64,000 nucleotides of DNA from assembly GCF_021568705.1 (NCBI RefSeq), contig NZ_JAKGTH010000007.1:555149-619148 (forward strand). The letters run 5' to 3'. Of this stretch, positions 54,295 through 62,147 are shown piece by piece. How positions within the stretch are numbered: the stretch's first letter is position 1; each line of letters starts with the position of its first letter. This DNA comes from Gillisia lutea. GTDB taxonomy: Bacteria; Bacteroidota; Bacteroidia; Flavobacteriales; Flavobacteriaceae. Both the position numbers and the translations under genes were made by a program. Under the pieces are notes generated by a model that had not been told where the DNA came from, did no database searches, and was given only the letters and a program-made list of their open reading frames with translations.

Positions 54295-55267
54295 AAAATA
54301 TGCCTGGTCACTATTGCTTTTTGTAAGCATATATCAGGTGAAAGCTACAGAGAAGGACAGTATTTCGGTGTTCTCGAAAAATCATTTTATTTTCGAATAC
54401 TACGATTGCGATGTTTGTGGTTGCGGAAGTAGTGGTGGTAGTATGGGCTATGGTACAATTGGAAATGCCAATTTTGTAGGTGTGCGATATATACATCAGG
54501 AATATCGTTCTAAGCAGGGTATTTACAATAACTCTCCCTGGATAGATGAAAATTTTAATACACTGCAGGCCTGGGCGCGTATTCCCCTGAGTTCCAAAAT
54601 CCAGATAAATGCAATTGTGCCCTATCATTTTCACGAGCGGGAACTAATTGATGGATCCCAAAAGATAGATGGTTTGGGAGATATTAGCATAATAGGTTTT
54701 TACAAACTTATCACTCCGCAATTGGACGGATTACTACCGGAGCAAAAAACACTCTTTAAACATAACCTTGAAGTAGGTGCCGGCTTGAAACTGCCAACTG
54801 GAGAATATCACGGTGAGAACAATCAAGGCAGTGTAAACCCCAGTTTTCAGGTGGGAACCGGAAGTTGGGATGTATTACTGGCAGGAGATTACTCTGTGAG
54901 CTATAAAAATTGGGGTGCTGGAGTGATGGCCAATTACACCTTTAAAACCAAGAATGATGAGGAATATCAGTTTGGCGATCAGTTCAATTATGGCTTGAAT
55001 GTGTACCGCAGCTATACAACTATGAAGATGCAAACTTTTACACCAGTTATTGGAATTGCCGGAGAAATCTTTGGTGAGAACGAGAGTTATGGCCTAGGTG
55101 TTCAGGATACTAAGGGAAATGTATTATTTAGCCGCCTCGGATTAGAATCTAATTTTGGTAAATTTTCTGCCGGGGTTAATGTTATGCTCCCTCTTGTTCA
55201 GGATCTCAATTCGGGCAATGTGGAAGTGAAAAGCAGGTTAGGTATTCATTTTAACTTCAATATATAA
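54269..55267 (+). CDS. Outer-membrane beta-barrel protein of the MbnP/MauG cluster
   Basis: A 332-residue protein with a signal peptide (about 1-28) and a series of short amphipathic strands ending in LGIHFNFNI, a typical C-terminal barrel strand. Right after the signal peptide region is DCDVCGCGSSGGSMG, a cluster of three cysteines in CxxCxC arrangement, and then PYHFHEREL. The short 'transporter'-type barrels near MbnP/MauG genes in Bacteroidota are of unknown function. Overlap with the diheme gene by 26 bases shows tight coupling. A metal-related role is inferred. Confidence 0.7.
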   Translation: MMNVLQNIKKYAWSLLLFVSIYQVKATEKDSISVFSKNHFIFEYYDCDVCGCGSSGGSMGYGTIGNANFVGVRYIHQEYRSKQGIYNNSPWIDENFNTLQAWARIPLSSKIQINAIVPYHFHERELIDGSQKIDGLGDISIIGFYKLITPQLDGLLPEQKTLFKHNLEVGAGLKLPTGEYHGENNQGSVNPSFQVGTGSWDVLLAGDYSVSYKNWGAGVMANYTFKTKNDEEYQFGDQFNYGLNVYRSYTTMKMQTFTPVIGIAGEIFGENESYGLGVQDTKGNVLFSRLGLESNFGKFSAGVNVMLPLVQDLNSGNVEVKSRLGIHFNFNI

Positions 55268-55268
55268 A

Positions 55269-55311
55269 AAAATAAAAAGGAACTGCAGTAATAACAGTTC
55301 CTTTTTATTTT
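55269..55311 (+). terminator. Terminator of the MbnP/MauG cluster
   Basis: AAAATAAAAAGGAACTG (55269-55285) pairs with its perfect complement at 55295-55311 across a nine-base loop, with a T run at the 3' side. Confidence 0.85.
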
Positions 55312-55346
55312 AAAATTAAATTCTTCTACATTCCATATGAATTCTG

Positions 55347-55383
55347 AAAACCTGTAGCTGATGTTAATTAGCAACAGGTTTTT
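55347..55383 (-). terminator. Terminator after tRNA-Pro(GGG)
   Basis: AAAACCTGT (55347-55355) pairs with ACAGGTTTT (55374-55382), with further pairing of the inner GCT/AGC. It lies 28 bases past the 3' end of the tRNA on the minus strand. Confidence 0.65.
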
Positions 55384-55406
55384 CAGTTTTTTATGAAGTA
55401 ATAGAA

Positions 55407-55484
<78 letters not shown>

Positions 55485-55504
55485 ATTCAGTTTTAAGTGA
55501 TCTT

Positions 55505-55534
55505 CAAAAGTTTCTCACTTTTACAAACTTGCAA
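55505..55534 (-). promoter_or_regulatory. Promoter for tRNA-Pro(GGG)
   Basis: The minus strand has TTG (complement of 55532-55534), a 19-base spacer, and AACTTTTG (complement of 55505-55512), one mismatch from TAnnTTTG. It lies 20 bases before the tRNA. Confidence 0.65.
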
Positions 55535-55629
55535 TTATGTGGCAAATTAAATAGCTTAGATCATAGTATCAAAATATTATTTAATAATTTTAGAGCTCTT
55601 ATTAATATATACATATCAACCCTTATAGA

Positions 55630-56262
55630 ATGACAACATTGCTGAATGAGGCTTATTCCTTTATTTTTGAAGAAGAACTCTTAAAAGAGATCGAAGAGGT
55701 GGGAGTTCTTAGAATTGTAAAAGAAGGAGAACGAATCATCGAAATTGGAGATTATGTAAAGGCGATGCCCTTACTTATTGAAGGAGCCATCAAAATTTTG
55801 CGAGAAGATAAAGATGGCGACGAGCTGTTACTATATTTCCTGGAACGTGGTGATACCTGTGCCATGACGCTTTCCTGCTGCTTGGGGGAAACCAAAAGTG
55901 AGATTAGAGCTGTTGCCGAAATGGAAACCAAGATCATCATGATCCCTATTGAAAAAATGGAGGAATGGACGGCTAAATATAAGAGTTGGAGAGATTTCGT
56001 TTTTCAGAGTTACCATTCTCGCTTAACAGAAATGTTGGACACCATAGATACCATCGCTTTCATGAATATGGATCAGCGCCTCATGCGTTACCTACAGGAT
56101 AAAGCAAAGATCAATCAAAATGAAGTATTGCAAATTACACATCAAAATATAGCATACGATTTACATACCTCCCGGGTAGTGGTTTCCAGACTGCTTAAAA
56201 AACTGGAATTGGAAGGAAAGATAAAATTACAGCGCAATAGCATTAAGGTAATAGACCTGTAA
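55630..56262 (+). CDS. Crp/Fnr-family regulator with cysteine trio, probable sulfur-stress regulator
   Basis: A 210-residue regulator with an N-terminal cNMP-like beta-roll (about 25-115), dimerisation helix and C-terminal winged helix-turn-helix. The recognition helix reads TSRVVVSRLLKKLE (180-193). Compared with CRP, Arg182 and Arg187 match R180 and R185, but the conserved Glu (E181) is replaced by Val183. It lacks the N-terminal Fe-S cysteines of Fnr. It has Cys77, Cys83 and Cys84 in GDTCAMTLSCCLGE at the place where CRP binds cAMP. The next gene is a TauE permease, then a rhodanese, so sensing of reactive sulfur is plausible. A GTAAC-N4-GTTAC palindrome follows the stop codon. Confidence 0.88.
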   Translation: MTTLLNEAYSFIFEEELLKEIEEVGVLRIVKEGERIIEIGDYVKAMPLLIEGAIKILREDKDGDELLLYFLERGDTCAMTLSCCLGETKSEIRAVAEMETKIIMIPIEKMEEWTAKYKSWRDFVFQSYHSRLTEMLDTIDTIAFMNMDQRLMRYLQDKAKINQNEVLQITHQNIAYDLHTSRVVVSRLLKKLELEGKIKLQRNSIKVIDL

Positions 56263-56270
56263 ACCCCTTT

Positions 56271-56314
56271 GTAACCAATGTTACTGTGCAGCATAAGCTA
56301 ACCCGCTACTTTTG
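56271..56314 (+). promoter_or_regulatory. GTAAC-N4-GTTAC operator and -7 element for the TauE operon
   Basis: A perfect palindrome GTAACCAATGTTAC (56271-56284) begins eight bases after the crp-like stop codon. A perfect -7 box TACTTTTG lies at 56307-56314. The palindrome centre (56277.5) is 36.5 bases from the last G, the same class II geometry as the TGAC-type sites elsewhere in the window. Confidence 0.75.
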
Positions 56315-56335
56315 CATCGAATTAAAATCTAACGA

Positions 56336-57139
56336 ATGGCATTAATCGATATTTTGGGATATGTAGGCGCATTAATTATTGGTCTTGTATTAGGTCTAAC
56401 CGGAGGTGGCGGCTCCATACTTACTGTTCCGGTGTTGGTATATGTTCTAGGTTATAATCCGGTAATTGCTACCGGATATTCCTTATTTATAGTTGGGGCA
56501 TCCTCATCGTTTGGAGCGTTACGAAATATTCAGAAGGGATTGATCAATTATAAAACCTCTTTGATATTTGCTATCCCTGCAGTTATAGCGGTTTTCTCTA
56601 CTAGAAGATTTTTGGTTCCTGCAATTCCGGAAGTGGTATTCAGCCTAGGTGATTTTGAAGTAACTAAGGATATTCTTATAATGGTCTTTTTCGCGGTATT
56701 GATGCTTTTAGCGTCCATATCTATGATAAAAGAACAAAAGGATACAGTAATTGCCCAAAATGGGGAACGCCACATTAAATATGGATCTTTAATAGTATTG
56801 GGTGCAGCTACCGGATTAATAACCGGAACAGTAGGTGCCGGGGGAGGGTTTATTATCGTCCCAATTCTGGTATTACTGGCAAAACTTCCTATGAAAGAAG
56901 CGGTGGGAACATCACTTTTTATTATCGCGATAAATTCTTTACTAGGCTTTTTGGGAGATTTAAGTCATATAGATGTAGACTGGATTTTCTTACTTAGTTT
57001 TACATTTATAGCCATTATTGGTATCTTCATTGGTATCTATTTGAACAAGTTTATAGATGGGAAGAAACTGAAGAAGTCATTCGGGTGGTTTGTATTAATT
57101 ATGGGTATCTATATCATCTACAAAGAGATAACCCAGTAA
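56336..57139 (+). CDS. TauE/SafE-family membrane permease
   Basis: A 267-residue membrane protein with about eight transmembrane segments in two homologous halves. Each half begins with a glycine-rich motif, GLTGGGGSILTVPVLVYV (about 21-38) and GTVGAGGGFIIVPILVLL (about 163-180), characteristic of the TauE/SafE (DUF81) family, which exports sulfite, sulfoacetate or related anions. It lies directly downstream of the Crp/Fnr-like regulator and upstream of a rhodanese, suggesting a role in removing oxidised sulfur. Confidence 0.9.
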   Translation: MALIDILGYVGALIIGLVLGLTGGGGSILTVPVLVYVLGYNPVIATGYSLFIVGASSSFGALRNIQKGLINYKTSLIFAIPAVIAVFSTRRFLVPAIPEVVFSLGDFEVTKDILIMVFFAVLMLLASISMIKEQKDTVIAQNGERHIKYGSLIVLGAATGLITGTVGAGGGFIIVPILVLLAKLPMKEAVGTSLFIIAINSLLGFLGDLSHIDVDWIFLLSFTFIAIIGIFIGIYLNKFIDGKKLKKSFGWFVLIMGIYIIYKEITQ

Positions 57140-57151
57140 AAACGGAAATAG

Positions 57152-57520
57152 ATGAATTTTTTAAAACTTTTTATACTTATGGGATTTTTCAGTTCAATAT
57201 TTGGAGCCTCGGCACAGTCCAGCGATAAAGTAAGCGTTCTTTCGGTAACCGAGTTCAAAGAACAGATAAATAACGGGAAAGTTACAGTAATAGATGTAAG
57301 GACCCCACAGGAATACAAAGAAGGACATATTAAAAATGCAAAGAACTATAACTTCTTTGATGTAGATTTTACAAGTAAATTTAGTTCCTTAAAAAAGGAT
57401 CAGCCCGTATATTTGTATTGTAGAAGTGGTAACCGAAGCAATAAAGCGGCGCATAAATTAGCGACAATGGGCTTCGAGAAGATCTACGACCTAAAAGGAG
57501 GCTATATGGCCTGGAGATAA
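57152..57520 (+). CDS. Single-domain rhodanese, exported
   Basis: A 122-residue protein with a signal peptide (about 1-22, ending ASAQ), so it is periplasmic. The rhodanese fold shows VIDVRTPQEYKEGHIKNAKN and the active-site loop CRSGNRS with Cys90. It transfers sulfane sulfur between donors and thiols. The TauE gene ends 12 bases before it, so the two are probably cotranscribed. Confidence 0.92.
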   Translation: MNFLKLFILMGFFSSIFGASAQSSDKVSVLSVTEFKEQINNGKVTVIDVRTPQEYKEGHIKNAKNYNFFDVDFTSKFSSLKKDQPVYLYCRSGNRSNKAAHKLATMGFEKIYDLKGGYMAWR

Positions 57521-57544
57521 TCGCAGTTTTTTATGTGATATAAA

Positions 57545-58006
57545 ATGAAACTTCAAAATAAAGATATAACCTATGTGGGCATTCAGTTAATGCTTTTCAT
57601 AGGTTATTTTTTTGAAGTTCATTCTCTTAGATTTACACTCCCGAGCTATCTAATTTGGACATGTATTGCTTTTCTGGTCCTTGGATTAGGATTGATACTT
57701 GCTGCACTAGTTCAGATAAATACCCGACTTTCGGTATTTCCTAGCCCAAAAGATAATGCCATTCTATTAACAGAGGGAGTTTTTAAAATAATGCGGCATC
57801 CCATTTATACAGGAATTATAATAAACCTGTTGGCAATAGCTCTTATGATGGGGTCGGGATTTAAGTTAGTTATTAGTTTTTTAGTACTGCTTTTATTTCA
57901 TTTTAAGTCCAATTATGAAGAAGAAAAACTAAGGTAGAAATTCCCAAATTACACCGCTTACAGTCGGGCTACCGGAAAATTTTTACCTAAATTTAAGCTG
58001 AAATGA
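57545..58006 (+). pseudogene. Isoprenylcysteine methyltransferase-like gene interrupted by one in-frame stop
   Basis: The visible frame (57545-57937) encodes 130 residues: four transmembrane segments and FKIMRHPIYTGIIINL, the conserved ICMT/PEMT-type motif. It stops at a TAG (57935-57937) just after NYEEEKLR. Reading straight on in the same frame gives KFPNYTAYSRATGKFLPKFK, the usual C-terminal end of this family, up to a TGA at 58004-58006. So one codon separates the gene from its normal end. The truncated product lacks the terminal helix-associated segment. Either the stop is a recent nonsense mutation or a sequencing error, or it is read through. Confidence 0.8.
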
Positions 58007-58074
58007 ACTGAAGGACGATACTTACTTAAAGTATTTGTTTTCAGTATAGTATTAGATCAATTAAAATCATTCTC

Positions 58075-59379
58075 ATGGAGAATTTAGATTTTGCCAGGTT
58101 ACAAATGGCCTTTACCTTAGGCTTCCACATTATTTTTGCGTGTATAGGGATGGTAATGCCCTTTTTTATGATCGTTTCCCACAAGAAATGGTTGAATACA
58201 CGCGATCCTATTTATTTAAAACTTACCAAGGCCTGGCAAAAAGGAGTTGCTATCTTTTTTGTGACCGGGGCGGTATCGGGAACGGCATTGTCTTTTGAAC
58301 TCGGACTCTTATGGCCTGGGTTCATGGAGCATGCGGGCCCTATTATTGGGATGCCGTTTTCTCTAGAGGGTGCCGCCTTCTTTGTAGAAGCGCTTGCACT
58401 TGGTTTTTATTTATACGGCTGGGATAAGCTCCCTGAAAAATTCCATTGGTTTACGGGGGTGATCATCGGGATTAGCGGGGTAGCCTCGGGAATATTGGTA
58501 GTTTCGGCAAATAGCTGGATGAATGCCCCTTCCGGTTTCGATTATAATAATGGGGTGTTTAGCAATATAGATCCGGTAAAGGCGATGTTGAATCCCGCCT
58601 GGTTCACTGAAGCTTTGCATATGACGTTGGCTGCTTTTGTGGCCACAAGTTTTGCTGTGGCCGGAGTTCATGCCTTGCAGATCTTCAGAAAGAAACAAAT
58701 AGAACTTCATACTAAAGCCTTTAAAATCGCTATTCTCTTTGGTGCGGTGGCAGCCATCTTACAGCCAATAAGTGGAGATCTTTCAGCTAAAGATGTGGCA
58801 GAACGACAACCCGTGAAACTTGCAGCTTTAGAAGCGCATTATGAAACAGAAAAAGGTGCACCGCTCTATATTGGTGGGATTGTAGATGAAGAAAAAAAGG
58901 AAGTTTCCTATAAAATTGAAATCCCCAAAGCCCTGTCATTTTTAGCATTTGGCGATTTTGATGCTGAGGTAAAAGGCTTGAATGATTTTCCGGAAGACGA
59001 ACTTCCGCCTGTTGCCGTGGTGCATTATGCATTCCAGATTATGGTTGGTATCGGGACCTTACTTATGCTGGCTGGCTTGCTGTACTTTATCAGTTTGAAG
59101 AAAAAGTCATTATTAGAAAACAGAAAATTCTGGCTCTTTTTTATCTTTTTAGCACCCTTAGGCTTTGTGGCCTTGGAAGCGGGATGGGTGGTAACCGAAG
59201 TTGGACGCCAACCCTGGATCATTCACGGTATCATGAAAACCAAAGATGCGGTAACTCCTATGCCGGGAATGAAATATAGTTTTTATATGTATGTACTGCT
59301 ATATGTGGTGCTGGGAATTACGGTTACCTGGCTTATGAATAGACAGATAAAGGCACTTAACTCTTCAAAAGATTCCTGA
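58075..59379 (+). CDS. cydA: Cytochrome bd oxidase subunit I, short Q-loop type
   Basis: A 434-residue subunit of the quinol oxidase that carries the hemes. His18 in LGFHIIFACIG corresponds to the high-spin heme b ligand, TEALHMTLAAF holds the second His, and the C-terminal GRQPWIIHGIMKT is the GRQPW motif found in the cyanide-insensitive/short-Q-loop branch. At 434 residues it lacks the long Q loop of E. coli CydA (522). RQPVKLAALEAHYETEKGAP is the periplasmic loop signature. It overlaps cydB by one base. Confidence 0.95.
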   Translation: MENLDFARLQMAFTLGFHIIFACIGMVMPFFMIVSHKKWLNTRDPIYLKLTKAWQKGVAIFFVTGAVSGTALSFELGLLWPGFMEHAGPIIGMPFSLEGAAFFVEALALGFYLYGWDKLPEKFHWFTGVIIGISGVASGILVVSANSWMNAPSGFDYNNGVFSNIDPVKAMLNPAWFTEALHMTLAAFVATSFAVAGVHALQIFRKKQIELHTKAFKIAILFGAVAAILQPISGDLSAKDVAERQPVKLAALEAHYETEKGAPLYIGGIVDEEKKEVSYKIEIPKALSFLAFGDFDAEVKGLNDFPEDELPPVAVVHYAFQIMVGIGTLLMLAGLLYFISLKKKSLLENRKFWLFFIFLAPLGFVALEAGWVVTEVGRQPWIIHGIMKTKDAVTPMPGMKYSFYMYVLLYVVLGITVTWLMNRQIKALNSSKDS

Positions 59380-60407
59380 TGCTCTACGTTGTACTTTTTT
59401 TCACGCTCTTCTCCTTATTCCTCTATGTGCTATTGGGCGGTGCCGACTTTGGTGCGGGAATAGTGGAGCTGTTTTCTTCTTCAGAAAATAAAAAGATCAC
59501 CCGAGATACTGCTTACCGAGTTATGGGTCCCGTGTGGGAGGTCAACCACATCTGGCTAATCATTTTAATAGTGATCATGTGGATCGCTTTTCCCGTGTAT
59601 TTTAATGTGATAGTTATCTATATGCACGTGCCAATTACCTTGGTGTTGCTTGGTATTACTATGCGTGGAGTGGCTTTTATCTTCAGGCATTACGATGCGG
59701 TAGTAGATAAGTCTCAACATCTCTACAACTGGATGTTCAGGATTTCAAGTTTTATCACTCCGGTATTTATAGGAATGACTTTTGGCGCGCTCATTGGCGG
59801 AAAGATCATTAGAACTCAGGATTATGAGAATTTCGGATTTTATGAATTATTCATGGCGCCGTGGCTCAATACCTTTAGTTTACTGGTTGGCTTGTTCTAT
59901 GCCGCTTTATGCGCTTTTCTTGCCGCCACCTTGCTTATTGGGGAGACCGAAGGGAATGACAGAAAAATGTACAGTCGGAAATCTGCCTATGCTACCATAG
60001 TTCTGGTAGTGATAGGTTTCATATTGTTGGTTTATGGCTATTATAACGAGATGGTATTTATCACCGATTTTATTCATAATCCTGTTTCCATTATCGCGGT
60101 AAGCTTTTCAGGAATATTATTAATTCCCTTATGGAAATCTATTAGAAATCAGAGTAGCGTTTGGAGTAGATGGCTTGCGGGCTTACAGGTGGTACTCATA
60201 CTTTTTGCCGCCATATATGCTCATTTCCCTCATATTATTATCATGGCCGGAGAAGAATTGAGTTTGTTGGAGAATATTGCTCCACCATCGGTAATTACCA
60301 ATTTAGGGATCATGCTCTTAATTGGAGGTTCGGTAATATTACCCGGACTTTTCAATTTGATGAGGTCCTTCAATATGATCAAAATTTTCAATAAAAATGC
60401 AAATTAA
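59379..60407 (+). CDS. cydB: Cytochrome bd oxidase subunit II
   Basis: A 342-residue polytopic partner of CydA (about eight to nine transmembrane segments). The start LFLYVLLGGADFGAGIVELF and the segment MGPVWEVNHIWLIILIVIMWIAFP carry the conserved GADFG and WxxNHVW-type motifs. The start codon overlaps the cydA stop by one base (TGATG), and the next gene begins two bases after its stop. Confidence 0.95.
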   Translation: MLYVVLFFTLFSLFLYVLLGGADFGAGIVELFSSSENKKITRDTAYRVMGPVWEVNHIWLIILIVIMWIAFPVYFNVIVIYMHVPITLVLLGITMRGVAFIFRHYDAVVDKSQHLYNWMFRISSFITPVFIGMTFGALIGGKIIRTQDYENFGFYELFMAPWLNTFSLLVGLFYAALCAFLAATLLIGETEGNDRKMYSRKSAYATIVLVVIGFILLVYGYYNEMVFITDFIHNPVSIIAVSFSGILLIPLWKSIRNQSSVWSRWLAGLQVVLILFAAIYAHFPHIIIMAGEELSLLENIAPPSVITNLGIMLLIGGSVILPGLFNLMRSFNMIKIFNKNAN

Positions 60408-60409
60408 AA

Positions 60410-61024
60410 ATGAACGATAAAAAAGCACACTGGGAGAAGATATATACCACCAAAGAACTTACCGATGTAAGTTGGTACCAGAATAAACCTCAAACTTCTC
60501 TGGATCTTATTGCTGAATTGAAGCTGAATAAAGATGCCAGAATAATTGATATAGGTGGGGGAGACAGTTTTCTGGTGGAATATCTATTGGATGATGGCTA
60601 TACCGATATCACTGTTTTAGATATTTCTGAAGCTGCGCTGGCACGTGCAAAGAAACGTTTGGGCGAGAAGGCTGCTGCAGTAAAATGGATAGTGGCCGAT
60701 GCTGCTACTTTTGAAACGGAAGAGCAATACGATCTCTGGCATGATAGAGCCGCCTTTCATTTTTTAACCGAAGAAAGTCAGGTGTCTCATTATATTTCGA
60801 CTTTAAGAAAAGCGATCGCGAAGAACGGCGCTGTAGTGCTGGGAACCTTTTCTCGCAGCGGACCTTTAAAATGCAGTGGAATTGCCATTCAGCAATATTC
60901 TATTGAGGAAATGAAGGCCTTATTGGAAGAAGATTTTGAGGCTACACATTGTGAAAATATAGATCATCATACCCCTTTTGATACCGTGCAGAATTTTACC
61001 TTCTGTAGTTTCAAGCGGAGGTAA
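60410..61024 (+). CDS. Class I SAM-dependent methyltransferase
   Basis: A 204-residue methyltransferase with IIDIGGGDSFLVEYLLDDGY (about 45-64, motif I), VLDISEAALARAKKRLG (motif II region), ADAATFE and DLWHDRAAFHFLT. It belongs to the thiopurine/tellurite-resistance-like group, in which the DRAAxHF pattern is common, but a substrate cannot be assigned. It is tightly joined to cydB and may be cotranscribed. Confidence 0.85.
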   Translation: MNDKKAHWEKIYTTKELTDVSWYQNKPQTSLDLIAELKLNKDARIIDIGGGDSFLVEYLLDDGYTDITVLDISEAALARAKKRLGEKAAAVKWIVADAATFETEEQYDLWHDRAAFHFLTEESQVSHYISTLRKAIAKNGAVVLGTFSRSGPLKCSGIAIQQYSIEEMKALLEEDFEATHCENIDHHTPFDTVQNFTFCSFKRR

Positions 61025-61037
61025 TATATAAAGAAGT

Positions 61038-62072
61038 ATGGATTTTAAGACATTTGGAAAGAAACCTTCGGGAGCACGAAAAATGAGGATTGAAAGTGCG
61101 TTCAATTACAGCGAGGGGGAATTCAGGAATGTGGAACCTACTTCTGTGAACCCCAACAATGTTCCTATGTTGAAGATATTGAAGGAGTTCATGAATAAAC
61201 CTGCTTCGGTAAAACCGCCACAGGAACTACCAAATATCAAGACCAATCTTTCCGCAATTACCTCCAATACCCCTGCGGTGGTTTGGTTTGGACATTCTTC
61301 CTATTTTATAAATTCCAATGGCTACACTATTCTAGTAGATCCTGTTTTTAGTGGAAATGCTTCTCCTGTTAGTTTCTTCGGAAGATCATTTCCCGGAGCC
61401 GACAAGTATGAAATTGAAGATTTCCCGGAGATCGACCTGCTGATTCTTACCCATGATCATTACGATCATCTGGATTTGCCCAGCATTCAAAAGCTTCGTG
61501 CCAAGACCAAGAAGATAGTGACCTCTTTGGGGGTTGGCGCGCATTTGGAATATTGGGGAGTAGCAGCTTCCAAGATCACCGAACTAAACTGGTGGGAGCG
61601 GGAAGAGCTGAATGCCAGTACTCAAATTACCGCCACGCCTTCCCGACATTTCTCGGGCAGAGGAATTAAAAGAGCACAGACGCTCTGGTCTTCTTTTGTT
61701 CTGGAAATTGGAAACCACAAGATCTTTATTGGTGCCGATTCTGGCTATGATGCACAGTTCAAGAAGATAGGGAAGGAGTTTGGAGCTTTTGATCTCGCAT
61801 TTTTGGAATGTGGTCAGTATGGCGTACACTGGCCACAAATACATATGTTCCCGGAGCAAACAGTACAAGCCGCAAAAGATTTGAACACCAAAATGCTGTT
61901 TCCGGTACATTGGGGGAAATTTGTACTTTCCAATCACCCGTGGAACGAATCTATAAAACGATTGGTAACCGCCGCAGAGATCTTACAACAAGACTATGTT
62001 TCCCCGCAAATAGGGGAGGTGTTCTATCTTGGGCAAACGCATGAACAAAAATTTTGGTGGGAGCTGGAGTGA
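61038..62072 (+). CDS. Metallo-beta-lactamase-fold hydrolase, NAPE-PLD-like
   Basis: A 344-residue metallo-hydrolase. The zinc motif THDHYDHLD (HxHxDH) is near the middle, preceded by WFGHSSYFINSNGYTILVDPVF, and followed by TATPSRHFSGRG, IGADSGYDAQF and FPVHWGKFVLSNHPW. This set (no signal peptide, GHSSYFI, HFSGRG) is typical of the UlaG/NAPE-PLD branch acting on phosphodiesters. It follows the methyltransferase gene by 13 bases. Confidence 0.85.
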   Translation: MDFKTFGKKPSGARKMRIESAFNYSEGEFRNVEPTSVNPNNVPMLKILKEFMNKPASVKPPQELPNIKTNLSAITSNTPAVVWFGHSSYFINSNGYTILVDPVFSGNASPVSFFGRSFPGADKYEIEDFPEIDLLILTHDHYDHLDLPSIQKLRAKTKKIVTSLGVGAHLEYWGVAASKITELNWWEREELNASTQITATPSRHFSGRGIKRAQTLWSSFVLEIGNHKIFIGADSGYDAQFKKIGKEFGAFDLAFLECGQYGVHWPQIHMFPEQTVQAAKDLNTKMLFPVHWGKFVLSNHPWNESIKRLVTAAEILQQDYVSPQIGEVFYLGQTHEQKFWWELE

Positions 62073-62147
62073 TCATTTAGACTTCCACATATTTTTTTAG
62101 GAGGAAATAGCTCTTTTTAGATACATTGTGTAAAATTTAAAAGGCAC

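Noticed and set aside
58000..58075. Possible Fnr- or GTAAC-type site before cydA
   Set aside because: The only -7-like box (ending at 58037) has no palindrome at the 36.5-base position; no convincing motif.
58411..59222. Antisense open frames within cydA
   Set aside because: They overlap a strong, conserved gene in full and show no independent features.
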